Assembly: GCA_004431415.1 (NCBI GenBank)
Contig: QPMI01000682.1
Location: 84,248-148,247 of the forward strand
DNA length: 64,000 nt
Reading direction: 5' to 3'
DNA from: Cyanophora paradoxa
Taxonomy: Eukaryota; Glaucocystophyceae; Cyanophorales; Cyanophoraceae
Positions 5,950 through 15,280 of the stretch are shown piece by piece; the first letter of the stretch is position 1, and each line of letters begins with the position of its first letter. The translations under genes and the position numbers were made by a program. The notes beneath the pieces were generated by a model. It did no database searches, was not told the DNA's origin, and saw only the letters and a program-made list of their open reading frames with translations.

Positions 5950-8624
5950 CCTATGCTCCTGTGGGTGGTTGCTTCTTCTCAACACCTGAGTGGATTGGAT
6001 CAAAGAGAGCAACTGTGAATGTGAAGAATATTGATGGTCAAGACTGCTTCAAGTATGCAATCTTGGCTTACCTGCACCGAAATGATATTAATAAACACAA
6101 GAGCAATGAACCCAACCAGTATAGAAGATGGTTAAACGAACTCAATTTCGAAGGCATCCAGTTTCCAGTTGCCTGTGATGCAGAGGTTATTGATCGATTT
6201 GAGGAGCAGAACCCTGAACTCTCAATCAACATTTATGGGGCAGATAATACTGCACAATGCTTCTATCCTCTCCACCAATCCAGCAACCCTAGGAGAAAGA
6301 CCAAGATTAACCTTTTATTAATCGAAAACGAAGAGGATGATAGAGGGCATTATATCACCATCATGTCTCTGAGTCGACTCCTGAAAACCACCTTTGATAA
6401 AGCCCATGATGGTCGCATTTATTATTGTGAGACCTGTCTGTCTCGTTTCAGAACTCAGGAGAAGCTGGATGTACATATAGAAGCGAATCGCTGCATTGAT
6501 TGGAGGGAGAGCAAAGGTAAATGCCCGAAATCTGGAAGTCACATTGCATTTGGGCTTCAACATCTTCGCAAAACTGTGTGGCTTCCCACTATCTGCTATG
6601 TGAAAATGGATAGTCACTCGGTTCCAATTGATGAGAACCGCAGTAAGAGAGAGGTAAAATCGGTTTCTCTAACAGTTGTGATGGGGGATGAGGTGATCTC
6701 TCATTATTTCGAGGGATCAGATCCACTTGGTGCTCTTTTTACCACTCTCACAGAGATCAGACCCCAAGTAGTTCGCACTCTATTCACCAATATTCCCATG
6801 CATCCACTCACAGAGGAGCAGAAAGCACAATACAAGATAACTAAACACTGTTATATCTGTGCAGAACGATTTACCCATGAGAACTTCCCAGTGAGAGACC
6901 ATTGTCATCAATCAGGAGCTTTTATTGGAAAAGCATGCCGAAACTGCAACCTCCACAGGAGAATCTCCAAACAAACCAAGGTAGCAATTGTGGTGGATCA
7001 CATGGATGAATGTGGACACGAAATATTCCGCAAAATTGCACAGCAAGATGATAAACTTCGTGTTGAGATCCTGAGCAAGAATTTCGATCAATACCTCTCT
7101 CTGCAATGGGGCATGTGGAAATTCATAGATGCTTCGCACTTCATGGACTTCCAGGCAGTGGATGCAAGTGATCTAATGGGTAAATTCCAGAAATTCCGAG
7201 AGTTGGCGTTTTCCCAATATGGATTAGATCCTGCCCATTATGTTTCGGCTCCTGGATTATCCTGGGATGCAATGCTAATTTACACCAGAGCAAAGATCGA
7301 GCAGATCAGTGATGTAGGGCAGTACGAATTTATTGAGAGGGCAATTCGAGGTGGGTTTGCTACAATGCCTACTCGATATGCAAAGGTGGAAAACCCAGAT
7401 GACCATATAGTTCTCTTGGATGCAAATAATCTGTATGGTTATGCTCTCAGTCAAGAACTGCCCATTGGAGATTTTCGTTGGGAAGATGTCACAGAGGCAC
7501 TTAAAGAGACCTCTGGACGAAGTGCTTTCATTGAAGTTGACCTGGAATACCCACAAACTCTCACAGATCATTACGATTTTCCACTTGTAGTGAATAAAGA
7601 GCAAATCACTACCGAAATGCTGGGTGAGTATCAACAAAACCTACTGGATATCACAGGTGAGAAGATAAGCAAAGACCCCAAACTCACAGCAACATTCTCA
7701 CCCAAAAATAACTATGTCATCTCCCAACCTCTCTTGGTCTATCTTGTGAGCAAAGGTATTATAATTAAGAAGGTTCACAGGGTTCTCTCATTTGCAACCT
7801 CTGCATTCATGAAGAGTTATATTGATCTAAATACGAAACTGAGGCGCCAATCTGTCACCAGATTCGAGTCTGACTTCTTTAAATTAATGAACAATGCAAT
7901 CTATGGTAAATGCCTTGAATCATGCAGGGGTCGATCTGTGGTAAAGATTGCTAACAGTGAGAAACTCTGCAAGAAATATGCTGCAAGTCCACTCATCAAG
8001 GCAACCAATGCATTAAACGAAAATGCTGTTGCCTTTGAGATGTACTCAAAGCATGTTCACTTAGATAAACCAGTTGCAATCGGGGCTTTTGTGCTGGATT
8101 TCGCGAAACTCCATAACAGCAGGTTCTTTTATGATGTGGTGAGGAGAACTTGGGAAACAGCTGAGCTACTATTCCATGATACAGATTCTTTCTGTCTAAT
8201 GCTTCATACCAATGATCTTAATAATGAGATGAAGCGAATTTCGGAACACCTGGATTGCAGTAATTATGATCCCTCCCACCCTCTCTTTGATAGGAGCAAT
8301 CGCTTGATTCCAGGTAAATATAAAAACGAGTTTCCCAATGCAAAGATTGTGGAGTATGTAGGTCTGAGATCGAAACTCTATGCTTTCAGAACTGAGACCT
8401 TTGATAAAATAAAGATGTCTGGTACTTCCTCCAAAGAGGTTCACTTTGATGATTTCAAGAGATGCCTGTTTGAAGGCATCACCAAAACAGTAGCAGTAGT
8501 AAACAAGCGAAGACAAGACCACAACCTATATGATTTGGAGAGCAGAAGGGTGGCTCTAAACCAACTCGATAGCAAAAGGAAGATATTAGACGATGGAATT
8601 CACAGCATTCCATTTGGGCTCTAA
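5928..8624 (+). CDS. Protein-primed family B DNA polymerase (Polinton type)
   Basis: 898 aa from the ATG at 5,928 (the open frame extends upstream; 5,946 is an alternative). The N-terminal region is of the kind seen in Polinton polymerases, followed by a C2H2-like zinc element (YYCETCLSRF...H...C, about 165-190) and a second Cys/His cluster resembling an endonuclease-VII/HNH zinc site (CYICAERF, RDHCH, CRNCN; about 305-340). The palm has motif A DANNLYGYAL (~500), motif B KLMNNAIYGKC (~655) and motif C FHDTDS (~747). It replicates linear DNA from a terminal protein. The exonuclease motifs look eroded: the expected DxE reads DSH, and the Asn/Asp motif reads HMDECGHE. It is followed 182 bases later by the integrase. 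Confidence 0.88.
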   Translation: MLRVVIMSYAPVGGCFFSTPEWIGSKRATVNVKNIDGQDCFKYAILAYLHRNDINKHKSNEPNQYRRWLNELNFEGIQFPVACDAEVIDRFEEQNPELSINIYGADNTAQCFYPLHQSSNPRRKTKINLLLIENEEDDRGHYITIMSLSRLLKTTFDKAHDGRIYYCETCLSRFRTQEKLDVHIEANRCIDWRESKGKCPKSGSHIAFGLQHLRKTVWLPTICYVKMDSHSVPIDENRSKREVKSVSLTVVMGDEVISHYFEGSDPLGALFTTLTEIRPQVVRTLFTNIPMHPLTEEQKAQYKITKHCYICAERFTHENFPVRDHCHQSGAFIGKACRNCNLHRRISKQTKVAIVVDHMDECGHEIFRKIAQQDDKLRVEILSKNFDQYLSLQWGMWKFIDASHFMDFQAVDASDLMGKFQKFRELAFSQYGLDPAHYVSAPGLSWDAMLIYTRAKIEQISDVGQYEFIERAIRGGFATMPTRYAKVENPDDHIVLLDANNLYGYALSQELPIGDFRWEDVTEALKETSGRSAFIEVDLEYPQTLTDHYDFPLVVNKEQITTEMLGEYQQNLLDITGEKISKDPKLTATFSPKNNYVISQPLLVYLVSKGIIIKKVHRVLSFATSAFMKSYIDLNTKLRRQSVTRFESDFFKLMNNAIYGKCLESCRGRSVVKIANSEKLCKKYAASPLIKATNALNENAVAFEMYSKHVHLDKPVAIGAFVLDFAKLHNSRFFYDVVRRTWETAELLFHDTDSFCLMLHTNDLNNEMKRISEHLDCSNYDPSHPLFDRSNRLIPGKYKNEFPNAKIVEYVGLRSKLYAFRTETFDKIKMSGTSSKEVHFDDFKRCLFEGITKTVAVVNKRRQDHNLYDLESRRVALNQLDSKRKILDDGIHSIPFGL

Positions 8625-8806
8625 TCTACTTCATTAATCTTTCTTTTCTTTGGTTTCGCTCTCCAAGAAGTAATAAACCGCGAATTAAATGCAGCAGCCA
8701 AATACATCTTAATCCAGGGTCATTGGGCTCGATTGCAAAATAGTTTGGAATTGTGTTCTCTTTCCACACAGACTCTTGCATTTATTATATGAGAGATAAG
8801 GTAAAG

Positions 8807-10207
8807 ATGCCTTCCACACAAATAGGATTGAGACAACCACCAAGAATTGTGAGAAAAGAGGCAATTGAAGATCGAGGGAATATCCTACCTATCACAGTTC
8901 CAGTGGAAGAGAAAAGCAGTCGAATATTGAAAAGATCAGAGATGGTCAAGCAATTAATCCCAGAGACCCTCCCAGCTGAGACAGCACCAAAAGAGTCGAA
9001 GATTGCTAAGAAGTTCTATGATCCCAGGACAGGCTACAAGGGATTCACAGCAATGAGACAGGAACTACCAGAAGAGAACTACAAGAAGATGAGAGAATGG
9101 TATGATAAACAGGAGGTTGTCCAAATTAATGCACCCACTCTATCTCGAAAGAGAGATCCCATGATTCCAATTAGGCAACCCCTTGATACATATGTGATTG
9201 ATCTGCTCTTCTTTCCTGCATACAAAAAGCAGAATGATGGTTATGATACATTTATGAGTGCAATGGAATCAACCCTAAGAACTGGGTTCATAATTCCAAT
9301 GAGAGACAAGAGTGCTCTAACTACACTTGCAGCATTCAAGCAACTTGAACAGAGAGTCCCCAGACCAATTGTTCGCATTCAGAGTGACAGTGGAAGCGAA
9401 TTTACCAATGTGTTATTCACAGATTATCTGGGAACCAAATTCATTGAGCATCAACTTAGTGATGTTGCAGATCACAGAACCCAAGGTCGAATTGAAGCCT
9501 TTAACAGACAGATCAAGAGATTGATCACAAACCACTGCATCGCAAATAATACTGCACGATTTTTTGATGTGTTGGGTGATATTGAGTATAACTATAATAA
9601 TACCATTCACTCTGCAACCAAAAGAAAACCAGCAGAGACCACAGAAGCCCACTACAAAGAGATAGTGAATATGGAGGATCAGAGATTCAAGAAATCGATT
9701 GAGTATCTTGATGCCCTGAAACCTGGTATGTTTGTGAGAGTGAAAGTTGAAAAGAACCCATTTGCAAAGCAAGGGGTTAATTGGTCTCGAATTGTTTATA
9801 GTGTGGAGGGCAGAGAGGGCTTCAAGTTCAGAATCAGAAGTCCCAGTGGTGAGATAGTTGATGGTAGATTCGCTTTTCATGAACTGCTGCCCATTAAAGG
9901 TGTTGAGTATCATGAAACTCCCACAGTGGATGCCCTTGAACATGCAAAGGAGGAAGCCAGGGTTGATTCTGCAATCAGAAAGGAGGGCATAGAAAAAGCA
10001 AGTGAAGTACCAAAAGAGCCCCTCACAGAAGCAAGAGCACAAAAGAAGGGTAGAGTAGAGAAAGAATTAAAGAAGTTGACCATAGCAGGAACCCAGAAAT
10101 TATCAGAAGTCAACAGTCAGAGGTGGTATAATGACTTTTCAACCACCAAGGAAACATATACTGCACCCCAAACTCGATTTAATTTACGAAGTGGTCAAAG
10201 GAAATAG
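8807..10207 (+). CDS. Retroviral-type (rve) DDE integrase
   Basis: 466 aa from the ATG at 8,807, chosen because it directly follows GATAAGGTAAAG, the start-proximal motif seen at other genes; the open frame itself begins at 8,753. The catalytic core has D (YVIDLLFF), D (IQSDSGSEF) and E (RIEAFNRQIK), with about 35 residues between the last two, the D,D-35-E layout of rve integrases. A C-terminal SH3-like region follows (GMFVRVKVEKNPF), then a charged Lys/Glu-rich tail. In Polintons and mavirus this enzyme inserts the linear genome into host DNA. No chromodomain is obvious. All three catalytic residues are present, so the enzyme may be functional. Confidence 0.88.
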   Translation: MPSTQIGLRQPPRIVRKEAIEDRGNILPITVPVEEKSSRILKRSEMVKQLIPETLPAETAPKESKIAKKFYDPRTGYKGFTAMRQELPEENYKKMREWYDKQEVVQINAPTLSRKRDPMIPIRQPLDTYVIDLLFFPAYKKQNDGYDTFMSAMESTLRTGFIIPMRDKSALTTLAAFKQLEQRVPRPIVRIQSDSGSEFTNVLFTDYLGTKFIEHQLSDVADHRTQGRIEAFNRQIKRLITNHCIANNTARFFDVLGDIEYNYNNTIHSATKRKPAETTEAHYKEIVNMEDQRFKKSIEYLDALKPGMFVRVKVEKNPFAKQGVNWSRIVYSVEGREGFKFRIRSPSGEIVDGRFAFHELLPIKGVEYHETPTVDALEHAKEEARVDSAIRKEGIEKASEVPKEPLTEARAQKKGRVEKELKKLTIAGTQKLSEVNSQRWYNDFSTTKETYTAPQTRFNLRSGQRK

Positions 10208-10208
10208 A

Positions 10209-10451
10209 TCAGCAGCGCTTCCGAAATCTCTTAGACCTCTGGCGAATTTTCCTCATTTGTCTGTCTTTTTCAATAATTTCCAAGAAGAAAGTTTCAAGGT
10301 TTGAGACCAGCTGGTAATTGTAAACAAAGAACAGTCTCACATGCTCTGGCTGTGACATGAAGAAATTGTAATAGAAAGCAGTTTTGAAATCATGGATCCA
10401 GTCTGATTGGGCAGCATGGATGATAGCAGGGTCTTGGTAGATGGGATCCAT
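10209..10451 (-). CDS. Small unknown protein convergent with integrase
   Basis: 80 aa from the ATG whose complement is at 10,449-10,451 (MDPIYQ...); a longer frame to 10,514 exists but its start is less convincing. Aromatic-rich middle (FKTAFYYNFFMSQPEHVRLF) and a strongly basic C-terminus (RKIRQRSKRFRKRC). The stop is one base from the integrase stop on the other strand. Unrecognised. Absent from element 3, where the whole ATPase-to-integrase block is deleted, so it probably belongs to that block. Confidence 0.45.
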   Translation of the reverse strand: MDPIYQDPAIIHAAQSDWIHDFKTAFYYNFFMSQPEHVRLFFVYNYQLVSNLETFFLEIIEKDRQMRKIRQRSKRFRKRC

Positions 10452-10591
10452 AGCAGAAGTTGAGAGAATCCAGAAAATCCTTGTCAATTTTTTATTTTGT
10501 AAGTGCCCGATCACGACGAATCCTGATTGGCGCTATCGTGGCGATTCCGAATCTGTTTTCAGATTTAAAAACGGAGCACCTGGTAATAAAA

Positions 10592-10648
10592 TACAGTAGC
10601 TACTGTAAAAATCGCCATAATGTGGGCGAAGATACAGAAGCCACTGTA
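10592..10648. promoter_or_regulatory. Palindrome and hairpin between ORF80 and patatin
   Basis: A perfect 16-bp palindrome, TACAGTAGCTACTGTA (10,592-10,607), is followed about 25 bases later by a GATACAG...CTGTATC hairpin. The core AGCTACTGT/ACAGTAGCT recurs as the outer arms of the hairpin at 42,885-42,931 in element 3. Both lie downstream of genes, so bidirectional termination is as likely as protein binding. Confidence 0.4.
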
Positions 10649-10672
10649 TCATACATCAGGACTTCTGAAATA

Positions 10673-12214
10673 TTATACACTTCGAATAAATGCACCTGTC
10701 ACATCAACTCTCATAGTTGGGGTGTTGATGTATACAAGTGGATAAATTCGAATATACCTTGTCCTCAGAGGGTAGCCAATATAGAAAACGTCTCTAATAG
10801 AGGTGGGATACCCAGAACTGTATGAGACATCACCACTGTTGTGGGCATTATTGATAGTTTCACACATGAACACTCTATTGACACCTTCATACTTGATAAA
10901 TGACCAAGAAATCCCATCTTGTGATGTTGCAACATTGAAGGTCTTCACAAAGGCATTTGTCACACCAGAACCATATGCTATAATAGATGCAACCTCAAAT
11001 ATGTATGGGAAGGTTACTTGGAGATACTCAGTGGGGACACTCCATATCCCATCAGGAGCAGATGCATTTGCTTCCCAACCTGTCAAGGAAGGTCTTGATT
11101 TAAATGCCTCCCTTCCAATTTTTGATGATGAAGCAGTGAATGCACCATCTGATAGAAGATACCAGTTAGCATCAATTGGAGGTATGCTATTCAGAGTGGA
11201 TGATATATAGAACCTTGCAGGGTTCTTGATTTCGTAATTTGCAACCAGTAAATCACAGAGTCTATCAATCATCACAGTGTTTGCTGCTATGTACATTTCG
11301 GTTGCATCTATCATATCTGGGATCTTAGAGGTATCATCCAGAGAGTTTACTATGGTCTTTGGAAGTGGGACAGAGAGTCTATAATATCTTGCATATCCTT
11401 GATCATCATTATATGGGAGAAACTCTTGCATCTTTTCCAGTGCTGAGAGTTCACTTGCAGCCATCAACATATTGATTAATGGACTTCCAGAGGTCGAAGC
11501 AATCCAAGAGAGGATGCCCCAGCTGTTCACATCTTCATAAGAGTAACCCACATTTGGAGCATCTGTTTCATTGACTTCACCACAGGATATACTTATCACT
11601 ATAATATCATCATCATCATCATAGATCTTCTTAGCATGACTGTAACCACAGACACTGGGATTGTTGTTACCTGAGATTGCACCATCAATTAGAGACATCC
11701 CATCATAGTTCACAGGTGAGAAATATGTTGGAGCAGCAGAGGTGGATCTTGCAGCAATCTTGCTGGGGATGGATTTGTAGGAGTTATCATTGGTGATAAA
11801 AATGGGCTTCATACTCACAGTGTCAAAACTTGTGATCACTACATCTTTGAGAGAGTCTTGAATGAGAGACTCACCAGTAACAGTGAGAATGGCTGTCTCC
11901 AATGGGGTCACATCATACTTGGTGTTGAAGAGTGCATTATCAATAATATTTCGGGGATTTGCAAAGATTAAAGGCAGTTGATTGAGATAAGTGGAATGCA
12001 AATCGGTTGCTGTGAGTTTAGGTTCGTTTGGAAATTCGGGATTTTTCACATTGAGACCAATCGCAATTATCCCACCAGTGGATGTTCCACTCACCAGGTC
12101 AACAAGATCTATGACTCTTTTTCCTGTTCGAGTTTCGATTTCTTTTAGCAATCTCGTAATAATTATACCACGAGCTCCCCCACCTGAAAGACTGAGAATT
12201 ACACGAAGGGGCAT
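10673..12214 (-). CDS. Patatin-like phospholipase with C-terminal discoidin-like domain
   Basis: 513 aa. The patatin domain has the oxyanion GGGARG (11-16), the nucleophile motif GTSTG (Ser45) and the catalytic DGA (Asp177), so the Ser-Asp dyad is complete. Residues ~370-513 look like an F5/8-type C (discoidin) jelly roll: GWEA near the start, FNVATSQDGISWSF in the middle and RYIRIYPL near the end. Such domains bind glycans or phospholipid head groups. No signal peptide. Divergent from the fibre gene, separated by 49 bases. The start follows TTAAGTAAAG, the element's start motif. Likely a virion or release lipase that breaches membranes; this is inferred from the domains and from its place beside the fibre genes. 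Confidence 0.85.
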   Translation of the reverse strand: MPLRVILSLSGGGARGIIITRLLKEIETRTGKRVIDLVDLVSGTSTGGIIAIGLNVKNPEFPNEPKLTATDLHSTYLNQLPLIFANPRNIIDNALFNTKYDVTPLETAILTVTGESLIQDSLKDVVITSFDTVSMKPIFITNDNSYKSIPSKIAARSTSAAPTYFSPVNYDGMSLIDGAISGNNNPSVCGYSHAKKIYDDDDDIIVISISCGEVNETDAPNVGYSYEDVNSWGILSWIASTSGSPLINMLMAASELSALEKMQEFLPYNDDQGYARYYRLSVPLPKTIVNSLDDTSKIPDMIDATEMYIAANTVMIDRLCDLLVANYEIKNPARFYISSTLNSIPPIDANWYLLSDGAFTASSSKIGREAFKSRPSLTGWEANASAPDGIWSVPTEYLQVTFPYIFEVASIIAYGSGVTNAFVKTFNVATSQDGISWSFIKYEGVNRVFMCETINNAHNSGDVSYSSGYPTSIRDVFYIGYPLRTRYIRIYPLVYINTPTMRVDVTGAFIRSV

Positions 12215-12263
12215 CTTTACTTAACTCAAATTTAATAAATCTCTATAAGTAGAGTAAACAGGG
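12215..12263. promoter_or_regulatory. Divergent promoter, patatin/fibre
   Basis: 49 bases separate two divergent starts. On the - strand the start is preceded by TTAAGTAAAG; on the + strand by CTCTATAAGTAGAGTAAACAGGG. The corresponding gap in element 3 (30,703-30,745) keeps GATAAGTAAAAG and TATAGTAAAAGCC. Conservation of GTAAA next to both starts in both copies supports a bidirectional late-type promoter. Confidence 0.5.
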
Positions 12264-14117
12264 ATGAGTTTCAATTACCCAGCAAACCTACAAACCATTC
12301 CCTCATCAGGAAGAGGGAAGGCAGATAACAAACATGTGAATTTCGATAACTTGACAGCCAGAGGGTCAATCTCAATTGATCACAGTGCAGATGAACCCTC
12401 AAAGACTCACCCAAGAGAGCATGCACTTTCAATAAACGAAATGGATCCCGAAAAGGAAGATGTGAGTGTTGCTTTCAGCATGGGAAATGTGAAATCGAAT
12501 CAGGTAGCCCAGATTAAAGCAACCAGGAGCAGACCAAGAAAACTGAAAACCAGTGGAACCCACCCAGATATTCCAACTCGATTCGATAGTGGTAGGTTAA
12601 TATTCAATGTTCAAAATGAGAAGGGTGGGCATCAGAGTGGTTTAAGAATCTATAATGAAGGATCAAATGCAATTGCACAAATTCCCGAAATATTACAGAT
12701 AGCCCCCCATGGAGAAACCAACAAAATCGAGTTCACTAACAATGTTTATCCACGAGATATTGTGGCGAATTCGGCTTCTAATGCGCAATTCGGTTTCCAA
12801 CTACCTGGTGATACAGCAAAGAATAAGGCGTCTATCACTGTCAACAGTAGCCCCACTCAACCAGTAACAGTTCATTTACACCCAGACCTTGTCGAAATGG
12901 ATAGGCACCTTTTACCTTTGGTGACAAACACCAAAGATCTTGGTATTAGAACCAGACAATGGCGAAATATCCATGGAAGCAATGTCTATGCAAATGGAGA
13001 GAAACTTGTTAGTGAGAAGACCATCAGAGAGATCTTTGAATATTATGGACCTGTCCCAGTTCCCTTCCCACTACCATGGGATCCACCAGATTTAACACCG
13101 AAAAAGCAACCAGGCAGAGAGTACACAGCAGATGAGACAGTTCCTTTTGGTCAACACATTGTGAGTTGGGAGCAGGTTCGAAATAAACCTATAATTGAAC
13201 CAAGAAAGCAAATTGATGAGCAATATTTACCTCCTGAAATTGATATTTTGGAGCTTGACGAATACCAATTCGTTCCAGATGAGGAGGAATACCTACCTGA
13301 TGGTTTCGACCCACAAGAGTATGAATATGATCAATATGATCCCAATGAGGAAGAGTATTTACCAGATGGTTTAGATCCACAAGAGTATGAATATGAGCAG
13401 AATTATGAACCCCATGAGGAATATTTAGCAGATGGTCTCGAACCACCAGTTGTTGATTATGAGCAACCATATGAACCCCATGAAGAATTATTACCAGATG
13501 GATTTCGCCCAGAGATTTGGGAGTTCTTCCCAGATTGGGAGCAGATCAATAACAAACCAGCAAGATTTCCACCAGAGGATCACAACCATGACTGGGATGA
13601 GATATTAGGTAAACCAGAGAAATTCCCACCAGAGGATCACAGGCATGACTGGGGTGATCTGGATGGGATACCAGATAAGTTTGCAGCAAGCAACCATGAA
13701 CACACCTGGGATGAGATCAATGACCAACCAGAATTCGCAAAAGTAGAGCCTCTTGCTACTCTGGGAGTTTCTCTTTACCAGACTTGCAATGTCCCTGAAA
13801 GGATCTTTTTGAATCACCACTATGTTCATGTGGAAGGGACACTTGCAAATTCAGCTATGATAGGACCATTGCATATTAGAACATTACCAGGCTCTTATAA
13901 TCCACCACCAGAACCAGGAGCAACCATACCAAATATCTTTGTGTCAAGCTACATGGAGGTTGACATACCCACAGATACTTTTAGAGTTCCAACAGACCCA
14001 GCAACCTACCAAAATTACAATGCAGCTATACAGGTTCATGTTGCAGATGTGAGCAGTCTGGATGGATCAAGACCAATGATAGTTTTCAGTCGAGATAAAT
14101 ACTCCTACATTCCATAG
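12264..14117 (+). CDS. Long phage-like fibre protein, N-terminal part
   Basis: 617 aa to a frame break. Parts in order: an N-terminal virion-proximal region; a shaft with a phage-fibre-like LGIRTRQWRNIHGSNVYANG (~230-250); five ~20-residue acidic repeats of EEYLPDGxDPQEYEYxQ type (~332-415); four ~19-residue repeats of PPEDHNHDWDEILGKPEKF type (~425-490); then a globular region. DHxHxW..I..KP repeats are familiar from tail fibres of tailed phages. The frame ends where element 3 has one extra C (TTCCCATAG versus TTCCATAG here) and continues in another frame at 14,117, so the gene was once longer. Probably a trimeric receptor-binding fibre. Confidence 0.75.
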   Translation: MSFNYPANLQTIPSSGRGKADNKHVNFDNLTARGSISIDHSADEPSKTHPREHALSINEMDPEKEDVSVAFSMGNVKSNQVAQIKATRSRPRKLKTSGTHPDIPTRFDSGRLIFNVQNEKGGHQSGLRIYNEGSNAIAQIPEILQIAPHGETNKIEFTNNVYPRDIVANSASNAQFGFQLPGDTAKNKASITVNSSPTQPVTVHLHPDLVEMDRHLLPLVTNTKDLGIRTRQWRNIHGSNVYANGEKLVSEKTIREIFEYYGPVPVPFPLPWDPPDLTPKKQPGREYTADETVPFGQHIVSWEQVRNKPIIEPRKQIDEQYLPPEIDILELDEYQFVPDEEEYLPDGFDPQEYEYDQYDPNEEEYLPDGLDPQEYEYEQNYEPHEEYLADGLEPPVVDYEQPYEPHEELLPDGFRPEIWEFFPDWEQINNKPARFPPEDHNHDWDEILGKPEKFPPEDHRHDWGDLDGIPDKFAASNHEHTWDEINDQPEFAKVEPLATLGVSLYQTCNVPERIFLNHHYVHVEGTLANSAMIGPLHIRTLPGSYNPPPEPGATIPNIFVSSYMEVDIPTDTFRVPTDPATYQNYNAAIQVHVADVSSLDGSRPMIVFSRDKYSYIP

Positions 14118-15280
14118 TGGGAACTGCAAATGATAATTATGGAAGGGCAGAACTTGCATGGATAAAAACGAATTATGGTGGGGTTCTGGAAGCTAATCAA
14201 AGAATGGCTGCAAAAAATATTCACAATGAAACTATATCAAGAGTGGTTACAGAAGATTACCTGCAAGCCCAAAACTACATAGATGAAACCGAACTGAATA
14301 CAATCATTGCAGGTATAAACATTGGTGTAACAGGTGATTACCTTCCTCTTACAGGTGGGACTATTGATGGAACAGTTACAGCATGCAACTTCTTTGTTCA
14401 CACTGAAAGCAATCAAACATTCCCAGTTGTACATCCAGGAGGTGAGTATGAGATACCTGATGATCCAGCTATCATGCCCATTAAGATTGACCTCCCTTCT
14501 GATTATGTTGGAAGGGGTGAACTGAAAATCATATCTTTCACAGGAGATTATAATGATCTCATTAATAAACCCACCCCATCTAATCTACACCCTGTTGCAT
14601 ATTCAGGTAGCTTCCTTGATCTGAATAATCGAGCACATACCCACACAAGAGCAGAGATCACAGATTTCGCACACACTCACACAAAATCCCAGATAACAGA
14701 TTTTGCACACACCCACACAAGAGCAGATATTACGAATTTCGCTCACACTCATTTTAAATCTGAAATCACAGATTTCGCACACACTCACACAAAGTCACAG
14801 ATTACAGATTTTGCACACACTCATGTCAAGAGTGAGATTACAGATTTTGCACACACTCATGTCAAGAGTGAGATTACAGATTTTGCTCACACTCATGTCA
14901 AAGCAGATATTACAGATTTTGCACATACTCATGATTGGAATACAGATATCTATAACAAACCCGCTTTATTTTCGGGCAACTACAATGACCTGACCAATAA
15001 ACCCACCCTCGATCCCTTTACAGCAAATAATATCACTGCAAATGCAAACCTTCTCATTGGATCAGGTTACTTTCTCGATTATGACCCATATATTATGCCT
15101 GATCCTCCTGTTATTTGGAATTTCCACAATTCAACCCTTTCTACTAACTCTATATCTTACTATCAGGATAAAACCCTACTTGTTCGTGGAAATGCATATG
15201 CAAGAGAAATGTGGGTCATGGATCCTCGGACAATTCAAAGGTTACTAAGCTGGCTCCTCAATACATGCTTGATAACCTGA
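14117..15280 (+). CDS. Long fibre protein, distal shaft with nine HTH repeats (frame-broken continuation)
   Basis: 387 aa in a frame shifted from the preceding ORF; homologous to element 3 sequence that runs straight through the junction. Contains nine HTH motifs in ~12-residue repeats of HTHTKSQITDFA type (residues ~173-273). HxH repeats of this kind bind metal along the axis of trimeric phage long tail fibres (T4 gp37-like). The repeats are followed by YNKPALFSGNYNDLTNKPTL, another phage-fibre-like motif. The frame ends with an unrelated tail (LLSWLLNTCLIT) where the copy in element 3 continues into a head domain, so a second frame break lies near 15,237. Confidence 0.7.
   Translation: MGTANDNYGRAELAWIKTNYGGVLEANQRMAAKNIHNETISRVVTEDYLQAQNYIDETELNTIIAGINIGVTGDYLPLTGGTIDGTVTACNFFVHTESNQTFPVVHPGGEYEIPDDPAIMPIKIDLPSDYVGRGELKIISFTGDYNDLINKPTPSNLHPVAYSGSFLDLNNRAHTHTRAEITDFAHTHTKSQITDFAHTHTRADITNFAHTHFKSEITDFAHTHTKSQITDFAHTHVKSEITDFAHTHVKSEITDFAHTHVKADITDFAHTHDWNTDIYNKPALFSGNYNDLTNKPTLDPFTANNITANANLLIGSGYFLDYDPYIMPDPPVIWNFHNSTLSTNSISYYQDKTLLVRGNAYAREMWVMDPRTIQRLLSWLLNTCLIT

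Noticed and set aside
8807-10207. Integrase from an LTR retrotransposon
   Set aside because: No reverse transcriptase, protease or LTRs adjoin it in the AT-rich part; it is in line with PolB and an ATPase, as in Polintons.
10673-12214. Patatin as an injected bacterial-type toxin
   Set aside because: No secretion signal or effector context; two copies sit in a viral structural-entry block with a discoidin-like domain.
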